Source: Planctomycetota bacterium (GTDB lineage Bacteria > Planctomycetota > Planctomycetia > Pirellulales > Pirellulaceae). From it: a stretch of DNA of 32,860 nt. Below the pieces are notes generated by a model. That model was not told where the DNA came from, made no database searches, and saw only the letters and a program-made list of their open reading frames with translations. Of this stretch, positions 15,971 through 25,676 are shown one piece after another; position 1 is the stretch's first letter; each line of letters opens with the position of its first letter. The position numbers were made by a program, and so were the translations under genes. Location of the stretch: assembly GCA_026692845.1 (NCBI GenBank), contig JAPLNM010000060.1, forward strand, positions 1 to 32,860, given 5' to 3'.

Positions 15971-17908
15971 TCAATTGCTAGAGGCAGGTGCTCCCGGACC
16001 GGCTGATGCACCCGGTTCGGCAGGTGTTCCCGGAGCGGTTGGTGCTCCCGGTTCGGCTGGTGCTCCCGGTTCGGCAGGCGCACTCGGATCGGTTGGTACG
16101 CCAGGATTGGCTGGAGCACTCGGATCGCTTGGTACGCCAGGATTGGCTGGAGCACTCGGATCGCTTGGTACGCCAGGATTGGCTGGAGCACTCGGATCGC
16201 TTGGTATGCCAGGATTGGCTGGAGCACTCGGATCGCTTGGCACGCCAGGATTGGCTGGAGCTGCGGGTGCACTGGTATCTCCAGGTGCTGCCGGTGCCTC
16301 ATTGGCCGCAGTTGCTGCCTCGACCGACTTGGTTCCGCTCAAGTTCGCTGGCGGGTTGTACAAGTAGATGAGCCCAAAAATCTCGACGGCTACCTCTCCA
16401 TTGGTGGATCGACTCGACGATCCACTGCCCAAACCTCCCATACCCGGCGCCGCGCCACCTTCGCCTGACTCCGGCTCACCACCCATGTCTCCGTCGCTTC
16501 GCAATTCCGCTCCGGATCCGCCAGCTCCAGTAGCACCCAGACCCGGCATGTTCCCTTCGCCTTCCCCACCGAAACCGCCCGCTCCAGCACCACTTCCGGC
16601 CGCTCCTCCGCTGGAGGTTGCGTCGGTGTTGTAGCGCACCTGAAGCACTTCAAGCATCATTTTTCCATTGCCGCACTCGGTGATTAGCCGACCGAGTTGC
16701 GATTCGTCGATCTTCAAACGCATGCGGACGGAAATTCGTTTGGCAACAGCAATGACCGCATCAGGAGCGTTTTTTAAGTCCATCGCGCTTCGCAACTGGA
16801 CTCCTGTAAGCGGCTTGAACGATGTATCGACATAGCGACCCTCGGCTGGATCTTTGGCTCTTGCGGCTCCCGAAGGCACCATCGAACCTCCCTTGCCACC
16901 CCCGCCCATTCCACCATAACCCGAGGGTGGTCCTCCTCCACCGCCGCCACCGGCGTAATCCGACGGCGGTCCGCCACCCATCATCCCCATCATTCCTCCA
17001 CCGGCACCACCGGCGGCTGCCCCGGCTCCCGACAGGCTACCTGCCTCGCGACTGGCCTTGGCCCCCCAACGGATCCACTCGATCTCCCTTACGACAGCCT
17101 GGAAGTTTTCCTTGGCCTCCGCATTGGTATTGGCAAGAATGTCCATGATGCCTCGCAAGATCCAAATATCTTCCTGCGTGTAGTAAATCTCATGGATCGT
17201 CGGAGGCGTCGAGCGGCCGTACCATGGCAAGGCCGTTGAGATGAGCTCCTTTTGAGCCGTTTCTGGCCATCGGACCAAATCCTTGCTGTCGTCGGGTTTG
17301 CCTGCAGTTCCCGTGGTCAAGCCACCACCAAACGCACCACCGCCGGGAGGCTCGAACCCGCCGCCTGCGGGTGCCATGGCTTTTTGATCCAAAACGAACT
17401 TCCAGGTGCTTCCAATTCGCTTCGCAAGCGCCGGGAACTCAGGCTCGATGTAGCCTTTGTAAACATCCCTATCGCGAACCGTCACCTGATCTAAAGGTGA
17501 TGGGATGGGCTCAGGCAGTGGGAATGGGACTTTCTTCTCAAAGGGCCTAAGTCCGTCGAAAATCTCTCGGACCTTGGGATATTGAAACGCATTGGTCGGC
17601 CAAGTCAAAAACTCTTTTTGTCGCTCGTACTGAAATTGCCAAGCTTGATCGACATCGCTGACGAGCCCCTCAAGCCGCCTTTCCATTTCTTTGTGGGACA
17701 ACTCATTGGGGTGCGTCGGAGTCTTGCCACCGATCTCGTTGATCTTGGAAAACACGCCATTGACCGTGCTGATTCTCTGCGAAATCGACGAGTACATGCT
17801 CGACGAGGTCAAATAGAAAATCACGCTCGACAAAAGCAGGACCAACCCTGCAAGGATCCAAAAGGAATACTTGGCTATCTCTTTGATGTACCTTTTCAAA
17901 TCGTCCAT
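15971..17908 (-). CDS. Single-pass membrane protein with Pro-rich C-terminal repeats, second gene of the PilM-type operon
   Basis: The 645-residue product has a short basic N-terminus (MDDLKRYIKEIAKY), one transmembrane helix at about 14-34, and then a helical stretch likely to be coiled (SSISQRISTVNGVFSKINEI). This topology fits PilO or GspM. After Gly-rich linkers, a segment around AVAKRISVRMRLKIDESQLG and LLEVLQVRYN looks like the small alpha/beta C-terminal domain found in such proteins. The C-terminus is a Pro/Ala repeat (PSDPSAPANPGV units). An AGGAG site precedes the ATG, 79 nt after the PilM-PilN fusion gene. The PilO-like reading rests on topology and neighbourhood, not a clear motif. 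Confidence 0.72.
   Translation of the reverse strand: MDDLKRYIKEIAKYSFWILAGLVLLLSSVIFYLTSSSMYSSISQRISTVNGVFSKINEIGGKTPTHPNELSHKEMERRLEGLVSDVDQAWQFQYERQKEFLTWPTNAFQYPKVREIFDGLRPFEKKVPFPLPEPIPSPLDQVTVRDRDVYKGYIEPEFPALAKRIGSTWKFVLDQKAMAPAGGGFEPPGGGAFGGGLTTGTAGKPDDSKDLVRWPETAQKELISTALPWYGRSTPPTIHEIYYTQEDIWILRGIMDILANTNAEAKENFQAVVREIEWIRWGAKASREAGSLSGAGAAAGGAGGGMMGMMGGGPPSDYAGGGGGGGPPSGYGGMGGGGKGGSMVPSGAARAKDPAEGRYVDTSFKPLTGVQLRSAMDLKNAPDAVIAVAKRISVRMRLKIDESQLGRLITECGNGKMMLEVLQVRYNTDATSSGGAAGSGAGAGGFGGEGEGNMPGLGATGAGGSGAELRSDGDMGGEPESGEGGAAPGMGGLGSGSSSRSTNGEVAVEIFGLIYLYNPPANLSGTKSVEAATAANEAPAAPGDTSAPAAPANPGVPSDPSAPANPGIPSDPSAPANPGVPSDPSAPANPGVPSDPSAPANPGVPTDPSAPAEPGAPAEPGAPTAPGTPAEPGASAGPGAPASSN
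16080..16259 (-). repeat. Five 36-bp tandem repeats coding for PSDPSAPANPGV units
   Basis: Five head-to-tail copies of exactly 36 bp start at 16080, 16116, 16152, 16188 and 16224 and differ at only a few positions. Each encodes 12 residues in the gene's reading frame. Degenerate shorter units (PGAPAEP type) continue the array toward the C-terminus. Confidence 0.93.
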
Positions 17909-17987
17909 GGGACTTCTCCTATACGGATCGCTAGGGCTGGATCTATGTTCTGTGAAAGTTAGGTCGATTCACGCTGGCAACTGGCGA

Positions 17988-20330
17988 TCAATTGCCGCTT
18001 TCGGGTTCGGCTCCGCCGGCCGGTGCAACGGCTGCTGGAGCAGAAGCTGCTGCAGGACCGGTAACGTTGGCCAACTCGCCTGGCTTCCAAGCAAATTGGA
18101 CGACGAAGTCGAACTTGGGTGCTGGGAAATTCGGCGGAACGACGTTTCCTTGGGCATCTTTGATCTCCGGTGGACCTTGCTGGCCACCTCCGACGCCTCC
18201 TGTGCCACCGGCGACACCTCCCCCGGTACCGAGCCCGCCTCCGAGCCCCAAACCACCGGCTCCGGACTCGGGTTCCGAGCCACCTGCCGGACCACCGGCC
18301 CCTAAACTAGGGCCGCCCCCTAACCCTCCTCCGCCAGTACCGCTACCGGTCAACGACGGACCTCCTCCTCCTGCTCCGGTGCCAAATCCCGAGCCGCCCG
18401 GGGCGCGTATCCCACGCTCTTCGAGCAACCGATAGTACTCGGGATTGGGAACCTTGTAGAGCCGATTCGGCTGGGCATTGCGATTCCTTAAAACCGGCCG
18501 CCGTACACCCAGGTCATACATGGTTACCTCGCGCACCTCGCCGGGCTTGTCCCCAGGAAGCTTGACCGTACCGTTTTCGAGAAACTCCACGAGATAGTTC
18601 GTCACGTGAGCGGCTCCCTCGCGCCCCTTCTTATCGGTTCCATTGTAGTAATGGTACCCCTTGAGCTCGATGACCCAACCTGGGCCCGTAGGATCAGGAT
18701 CCTTATCGGCCGCCCGCTTGATTTTCGCAAATCCCGCTTGCTCTCGCGATTTGTATTCCTCTTGGTAGCTTTGTTTCAAATCGGGCTTGTACCAATTGGC
18801 CAAACTATCGAAATACATTTGCTCGACGCTCGTGACATGGAACTCCATGCGGTCCTTGTAAGGCAACTCCTGGGGCGTCTTTTCCATCAACACCGGATCG
18901 CGTTGCAAGGCTTGTTCGATCGCCTCGTAGAGCTCCAAGCACATGAGCCTCTGCTGGGCTCCCTTGCTGACCTCCAAGCCGACGCTCTTGTAGAGATTCA
19001 ACTTGCCCTTGAAGTCCTCATCCTTGGCAAGCTCATCCTTGGAATTTTTATCGACCGACGAGACGGTCGATTCGGCGCTCGACCAAAGCTCAGGCCTGAG
19101 CGGCCGAAAGGATTGTCCAAGCATCGCATGATGCGTCGCAAAGCCTACAAGCAGCAGCGAAAGCGCCCCGACAGCCCACGGCTTTTTGTTGCGGATCACC
19201 CGATCCAAAACGATATCGCGAGGAAGCAAGTTCGTGTGCATCGGACCGCGGTTGAGCAACTGCAAACACAATCCATACACGACGCCATAAGCCGCCGCGT
19301 TTTCTTTGAACTGCTGTGCCCCGAGGACCTCGTTTCCTGTCAGCTTGGGATACTTGTCATACAACTCGACTTCCATGCTCAGGTTCTTGTTCAGAAACTG
19401 CAATAAACCGGGCATTTTTGCAGTGTTTCCCATCACTAGCATGCCATCGAGTTCGGACTTTTTGTTCAGCGATTTGTAGAAACTCAAACTCCGCTGAATC
19501 TCGGTGACCATGTCGTTAAAGACCGGTCTCATCGCCTGAAACACCAACTTCGGATCGTCGGCCTGCATGGCATTCTTCTTGATATGCTCCGCCTTGGCAA
19601 ACGTCAGCTTCAGATCCTTGGTCAACTGCCGAGTGAAGTGGTTTCCTCCGATCGGTACACTGCGCTGCCATACCCGAAAACCATTGGTGACCAACAAATC
19701 ACTCGCGTCGGTCCCAATGCTCAAAACCACAGAATTCGTCGGGGGACGGTCCGGGTCGAACTCCACCGTGGCCATCGAATCAGCAAACCGCTCATGGGCC
19801 ACCATGTTGTAAATGCCCATAGGCGCTAACTGCACCAAGTCGATGTCGATACCCTTTTCGCGGTAGGGCTTCAATGCCCGGAAAACCGCCTCTTTCTTCA
19901 TGGCAAACAAGCCGACTTCGCTCTCGAGCGCATAGCCATCCTCGATCTGGGCGCCTTCCATCTGCTGGAAATCCCAAATCACATCGTTCAAATCAAAAGG
20001 GATCTGCTGCTTGGCTTCATACTTGACAATGTCGCCAATCTTCTTGACCTCCACCGGGGGGGGCTTGAAGAATTTCGCCAATCCACTCTGGCCCGGTACA
20101 CTCACGGCGACCCTGGTCGACCCAGTCAAATCATTTCGCGACAGGAATTGTCCCAACGCGTCGTTGATCAACGCCTCAGGCTCTGCATCCGGTTGCGAGA
20201 GAATTTTCGGATACTCGATGTAATCAAAAGTATCGGCGACGACTTGGTCCCCGTCCAAATGGCATCGAAGGGCCTTGAGCGAACTTTGCCCAATCTCTAT
20301 CCCCCAAACGTGCTGAATCTTTTTCGCCAT
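17988..20330 (-). CDS. pilM: PilM-PilN-like fusion protein of a type IV pilus or type II secretion platform
   Basis: Residues 1-360 form a PilM-type actin-like ATPase fold: WGIEIGQSSLKALR at 9-22, AVSVPGQSGLAKFF at 75-88, VVLSIGTDASDLLV at 201-214, and MVMGNTAKMPGLLQF near 299-312. PilM is a cytoplasmic protein that binds the N-terminus of PilN. Here residues 367-372 read NLLPRD, the PilN motif recognised by PilM, followed at once by a transmembrane helix (about 385-401) and a long exported region. One chain therefore appears to join PilM and PilN. The C-terminal third has a Gly-rich linker and ends EPESGN. A GGAG site precedes the ATG at 20330. The fusion reading is from visible motifs. Confidence 0.85.
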   Translation of the reverse strand: MAKKIQHVWGIEIGQSSLKALRCHLDGDQVVADTFDYIEYPKILSQPDAEPEALINDALGQFLSRNDLTGSTRVAVSVPGQSGLAKFFKPPPVEVKKIGDIVKYEAKQQIPFDLNDVIWDFQQMEGAQIEDGYALESEVGLFAMKKEAVFRALKPYREKGIDIDLVQLAPMGIYNMVAHERFADSMATVEFDPDRPPTNSVVLSIGTDASDLLVTNGFRVWQRSVPIGGNHFTRQLTKDLKLTFAKAEHIKKNAMQADDPKLVFQAMRPVFNDMVTEIQRSLSFYKSLNKKSELDGMLVMGNTAKMPGLLQFLNKNLSMEVELYDKYPKLTGNEVLGAQQFKENAAAYGVVYGLCLQLLNRGPMHTNLLPRDIVLDRVIRNKKPWAVGALSLLLVGFATHHAMLGQSFRPLRPELWSSAESTVSSVDKNSKDELAKDEDFKGKLNLYKSVGLEVSKGAQQRLMCLELYEAIEQALQRDPVLMEKTPQELPYKDRMEFHVTSVEQMYFDSLANWYKPDLKQSYQEEYKSREQAGFAKIKRAADKDPDPTGPGWVIELKGYHYYNGTDKKGREGAAHVTNYLVEFLENGTVKLPGDKPGEVREVTMYDLGVRRPVLRNRNAQPNRLYKVPNPEYYRLLEERGIRAPGGSGFGTGAGGGGPSLTGSGTGGGGLGGGPSLGAGGPAGGSEPESGAGGLGLGGGLGTGGGVAGGTGGVGGGQQGPPEIKDAQGNVVPPNFPAPKFDFVVQFAWKPGELANVTGPAAASAPAAVAPAGGAEPESGN

Positions 20331-20401
20331 AACGCGAATTCTCCAAGAATCTCAAGACAAGCTGCCACTCGGGGTTCTCCCAAGCGATCCCTAACCCCTT
20401 A

Positions 20402-20431
20402 ATGGTATCGCGGATTCATAGCCCCTGTCAA
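20402..20431 (-). promoter_or_regulatory. Promoter of the PilM-type operon
   Basis: On the minus strand TTGACA (20431-20426) is followed by an 18-nt spacer and TACCAT (20407-20402), about 70 nt upstream of the ATG at 20330. The -35 box is perfect and the -10 is fair. Confidence 0.55.
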
Positions 20432-20621
20432 AACTTTACTCCCCTCAACTCCAAAATTCTTCCAATTCTATCCGTCTTCTCGACATTCTCACCCCAGACG
20501 CTCCGACCGGACTGCCAGCACCTGTGCCTCTGAGCTACAATCTTACTGGTCGGTTCTCCTGGTAGCGTCCCGAGTGTCGTCCAGAATATTTCACCCCCCT
20601 GAGCAACGGCTGAGCAACGGC

Positions 20622-22751
20622 ATGACCGAGGTCCAGGCACCCTGCAAGCAAAAAATCTCACTAGCTCCGCTAGCTTTCTTGGCAATTTTCTTCTCGGCCA
20701 GCGATTGGACACTCCCCTCAATCGCCCACGCCCAATCGGCTTTACCTGCCAAATCGATCGCCCAACAAGAAACCTCGGCCGCTTCGGAAAACCGCGCCAA
20801 TGGCGATTCCCAAGCAGAAATCCAACGCTGGATCGTCAAACTCGGGTCGGATTCCTACTCCGAACGGATCGAAGCCCAACGCCGACTCGAAGCCTACGGA
20901 ACCCTGGCCCTCGGGCAGATCCGTCAAGCCATCCTCAACGACGACCCGCAAATCGCCAGCCAAGCCCGCTTCCTGCTCCAAAGCAACCAACTTCGCTGGA
21001 CCTGGAATGACAACCCCTTCGAGACCCGCAAAATCGTCGAAGCCTACCAGCTTGCACCCCCCGAAACCAAACGCGTCCATATCAAAGAACTCAACGCCCT
21101 AGACAACAACCATGGCGTTGCGGCCCTGTGCCGAATCAGTTGCTACGAATCCAACGAACTGTACTCCAAACTCGCCGCCCTCGAACTCCTCGCACGCCTA
21201 AAGCCACGACGCATCCCGGGCATCGGTTCGAACCGAACCCTCAACGCCCTCCTCGACCCAAAAACCGTCCAATCCCTAATCGATTCGCCCGATCAAGACC
21301 TCGCCCCGGCAATCCTCCAAGCGACCCAAGGGGCCAACAGCCAAGCCTCCCAATGGCTCGCTCTGGCATTCTCCAACCCCGAGCCCTTCCCAACCGTTCC
21401 TTGGATCCAACTGATCGAGGCCGAAGAGAAACTCGTCGAAAACTCCAGCCCCGAGTCCCGTTTGAACGTCCTTGTCGAAATGTCCCACTGGGTGACGGAA
21501 CAACTTCTGAAGAATCCTCAAAACCGCTCCCAAGCCCTCCAAACCGCCCGACGCATCCCACCGGCAATCCTCGCCAGGCAGATCGAACTTGGCCAACCCG
21601 ATCTCGATCAACTCATCGATTTCGCCCAATGGGCTATCGATGCCGATCTGCCCGAACTGGTCCAAGAGCAATACCTGGAAATCCACAAACTCTTCCCAAA
21701 CACTCTCCCCCCCATCCTCCACTACTTGTTAGCCGAAAGTTTCGCTCGACAAGACAAGCCGGATATCGCCCAACGCATCGCCCAAGACGCACTGGATCGA
21801 AAACCCATCGCCCTAAACCCAGATCTGACTGTGCGATCGGAAAATCCTCTTGCACCGGCTGCTCCCCAACAACCGGCTGCTCCCCAACAACCGGCTGCTG
21901 CCCAACAGCAGATCCAATTCCGTTCCCTCAGCGCCGATGCCCAACGCCTCGAACTGGCGCAGCGATTGATCCAAATCGGACTCCAGGATTGGGCCCAACT
22001 CGAACTGCGCCGTGTCCTCCAAGACAAAGAAGACTCCCCCGAAACCGCCACGCTCCTTGCCCTACACCACCTGTCCTCCTCGCTGCACGACCAACTGCGC
22101 GACGAACAAGCAGCCAAATCCCTCGAAAAATGGGTCCGACGCTACGAAACCGAAAAGCTCTTTCGCATGCAAGTCGACGAATTCCAACTCGATCTAGCTT
22201 CGAATTACTATCTCTACCGCGCCAACGATCAAGCCAAACAAGGCAACGCGGATAAGGCCCGCGAGGATTACTTCCAATCGATCAACCTAGCATCCGACAA
22301 CGTCGATGCCCTTATCGGTCTGGCGCAACTGCCCGAAACCCCCGAACAAAAACGACGCCGACTATCCGATCAAGAACAAACCGTCAGCTCCCTGCGAAAT
22401 GAAATCGATGGCATGGATCGCGACCTGCGACTTGCAAACCCCATGTTCCAAGCCATGGAAAAGAAACGGCTTGCCAACTCCCTCAATACCCTCGCTTGGC
22501 TTTTGATCAACACCGATGCCGATAAACAAGAAGCCCTCATGCTCAGCCGCCGATCCTGCAACCTCTCTCCCGAGCAGTCCGCCTACCAAGACACCCTGGC
22601 TCATTGCCTGGAAAAGAACGGGAAACACCGCGAAGCATTCCGAACTCAAATCAAAGCCCTAACCCTCGAACCAAACCAACTTTCCCTCCAAAGGGCCCTG
22701 GTCGGCTTCTACCAACTGGCCGCAAAAGATCTTCCAGACAACGGCCAATAA
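20622..22751 (+). CDS. Exported HEAT/TPR-like protein of unknown function
   Basis: I chose the ATG at 20622 because it starts a signal peptide: polar MTEVQAPCKQK, a hydrophobic run (LAPLAFLAIFFSA) and an AHAQS cleavage region. An in-frame GTG at 20574 would add 16 unlikely residues. The mature protein begins with a HEAT-like repeat (WIVKLGSDSYSERIEAQRRL, then DPQIASQARFLL), a type I recall as common in planctomycete exported proteins. The C-terminal third looks like tetratricopeptide repeats (LNTLAWLLINTDADKQEAL; YQDTLAHCLEKNGKHREAF). An AAPQQP linker comes from three 18-bp repeats at 21855-21908. It is monocistronic and convergent with argG. A scaffolding role is only a guess. Confidence 0.78.
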   Translation: MTEVQAPCKQKISLAPLAFLAIFFSASDWTLPSIAHAQSALPAKSIAQQETSAASENRANGDSQAEIQRWIVKLGSDSYSERIEAQRRLEAYGTLALGQIRQAILNDDPQIASQARFLLQSNQLRWTWNDNPFETRKIVEAYQLAPPETKRVHIKELNALDNNHGVAALCRISCYESNELYSKLAALELLARLKPRRIPGIGSNRTLNALLDPKTVQSLIDSPDQDLAPAILQATQGANSQASQWLALAFSNPEPFPTVPWIQLIEAEEKLVENSSPESRLNVLVEMSHWVTEQLLKNPQNRSQALQTARRIPPAILARQIELGQPDLDQLIDFAQWAIDADLPELVQEQYLEIHKLFPNTLPPILHYLLAESFARQDKPDIAQRIAQDALDRKPIALNPDLTVRSENPLAPAAPQQPAAPQQPAAAQQQIQFRSLSADAQRLELAQRLIQIGLQDWAQLELRRVLQDKEDSPETATLLALHHLSSSLHDQLRDEQAAKSLEKWVRRYETEKLFRMQVDEFQLDLASNYYLYRANDQAKQGNADKAREDYFQSINLASDNVDALIGLAQLPETPEQKRRRLSDQEQTVSSLRNEIDGMDRDLRLANPMFQAMEKKRLANSLNTLAWLLINTDADKQEALMLSRRSCNLSPEQSAYQDTLAHCLEKNGKHREAFRTQIKALTLEPNQLSLQRALVGFYQLAAKDLPDNGQ
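21855..21908 (+). repeat. Three 18-bp tandem repeats coding for a PAAPQQ linker
   Basis: CCGGCTGCTCCCCAACAA occurs at 21855-21872 and 21873-21890; the third copy at 21891-21908 has two changes. The array is in frame and separates the N-terminal HEAT-like part from the C-terminal TPR-like part. Confidence 0.9.
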
Positions 22752-22770
22752 TCTCGCCAGCAGCTAGTCT

Positions 22771-24271
<1,501 letters not shown>

Positions 24272-24296
24272 CTAGGCAAACCTCTTGATGCTCGCA

Positions 24297-25586
24297 TTAT
24301 GCCCCAGATTCGAATTCTTGCCAAAGGCCAATTCGATCGACAGGTCGCTCGCCAATGCAGATCGAATCGAGCACCAAGCCCCGTGCAGCTTCGGTCTTGA
24401 CCGAGTCATCGCAAAGGATCTGCACGAGCACATCCCCTTTTTCCACACGATCCCCGAGCCTTCTTTCCATCGCCAAGCCCACCGAAGGATCGATGCTCTG
24501 GCCAGCCTGCATACGCCCGCCACCCATGACAATGACTCCTTGGCCAAGCCGCTGTCCATCGATCCGCTCAAGCCATCCGGACCGGTCGGCTCGAACCTCA
24601 GTGACTCGCCCAAGCCTCCTTGTTTGGCCCAAATCCCCGCCTTGCATGGCTACCATCTGCTCAAAACGTTCCATCACCCTACCAGAATCCAGGTGCCCCT
24701 GGAGCAACAAACGAGCTTGCTCAAGATCCACAGAACGACCGACACTGACCAAAACATACGCACTGAGCTCACGGGTCAACTCCCAGACATCTGCCGGTCC
24801 CTTGCCCTGCATGAGCTCGATCGACTCTGCGACTTCGCATGCATTCCCAACCATCCGCCCCAATGGCTGATTCATGTCGCTCAATAAAGCGCTCGTCGCT
24901 ATCCCGGCACGCTTGCCGTTGGCGCACAACGACAAGGCTAACTCCCGAGCTTTATCCAAATCCCCGAGAAATGCCCCTGTGCCCCATTTGACATCGAGCA
25001 CCAACGCATCGAGCGTCTCGGCGATCTTCTTGGACATAATGCTCGCAGTGATCAAAGCCACCGACGGAACCGTACCTGTGACGTCCCGCAACGCATAAAG
25101 CTTCTTGTCGGCAGGCACCAGAGTCTCCGTGGCCCCAGTGATAAAACAACCGAGCTTGGCTAACTGTCGCTGCGACTCCTGCTCGCTCAAGTCGCATCGG
25201 TAGCCAGCGATCGACTCGAGCTTGTCGAGCGTCCCTCCAGTGATCCCCAAACCCCGACCACTGATCATCGGTACGTCCAGATCGCAACAAGCCAACATCG
25301 GACCGAGAATCAAGGAGGTCTTGTCCCCAAGCCCACCGGTCGAATGCTTGTCGACCCTCGGACGCTCCGAGACCCTCTCCATTCGGTTCCCCGTCGCGAT
25401 CATCGCATCGGTCAACTGCGAGATCTCCTCGGGATCCATCCCCCGAATGAAAATCGCCATGGCCAATGCGGCCATCTGGTAATCAGGCAGATCTCCCCGC
25501 GCATAGCCAAAGATCATGAACCGAATCTCCGCCTCGGTTAACTTTTGGCCATCCCTTTTCTTCGAAATAATCACCGCAGGGATCAC
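24297..25586 (-). CDS. deoA: Pyrimidine-nucleoside (thymidine) phosphorylase
   Basis: This enzyme cleaves thymidine or uridine with phosphate to base and (deoxy)ribose-1-phosphate in nucleoside salvage. The product has the substrate-binding KHSTGGLGDK (about 80-89) and the family signature SGRGLGITGGTLDKLE (about 109-124), and the usual three-domain length of about 430 residues. No ATG lies at the expected N-terminus. I prefer the GTG at 25586, because a GGAG site lies 6 nt upstream; the TTG at 25592 would add two residues and has no spacing from that site. Which base it prefers cannot be told from sequence. It is divergent from the HtrA-like gene. Confidence 0.92.
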   Translation of the reverse strand: MIPAVIISKKRDGQKLTEAEIRFMIFGYARGDLPDYQMAALAMAIFIRGMDPEEISQLTDAMIATGNRMERVSERPRVDKHSTGGLGDKTSLILGPMLACCDLDVPMISGRGLGITGGTLDKLESIAGYRCDLSEQESQRQLAKLGCFITGATETLVPADKKLYALRDVTGTVPSVALITASIMSKKIAETLDALVLDVKWGTGAFLGDLDKARELALSLCANGKRAGIATSALLSDMNQPLGRMVGNACEVAESIELMQGKGPADVWELTRELSAYVLVSVGRSVDLEQARLLLQGHLDSGRVMERFEQMVAMQGGDLGQTRRLGRVTEVRADRSGWLERIDGQRLGQGVIVMGGGRMQAGQSIDPSVGLAMERRLGDRVEKGDVLVQILCDDSVKTEAARGLVLDSICIGERPVDRIGLWQEFESGA

Positions 25587-25615
25587 TTGCAACTCCGCTA
25601 TATTTATGTGTCTGA

Positions 25616-25632
25616 AATAGAATGAATCTATT
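25616..25632. promoter_or_regulatory. Operator-like palindrome between divergent deoA and htrA-like genes
   Basis: AATAGA (25616-25621) and TCTATT (25627-25632) form an inverted repeat around 5 nt, inside the AT-rich 90-bp gap between the two divergent starts. It could be a repressor site, but no regulator is identified. Confidence 0.25.
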
Positions 25633-25676
25633 CTGTCTGCCCTTCCGCAAAAACTCCCTGCCCAAGCTACCTGAAA

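Noticed and set aside
20428-20721. Minus-strand frame of 97 codons before the HEAT/TPR-like gene
   Set aside because: It overlaps the pilM promoter and the opposite gene's signal peptide, and has no family features.
21128-22255. Plus-strand frame of 375 codons inside the HEAT/TPR-like gene
   Set aside because: It is a Pro/Arg/Thr-rich shadow frame of a C-rich gene, with no domain and no ribosome site.
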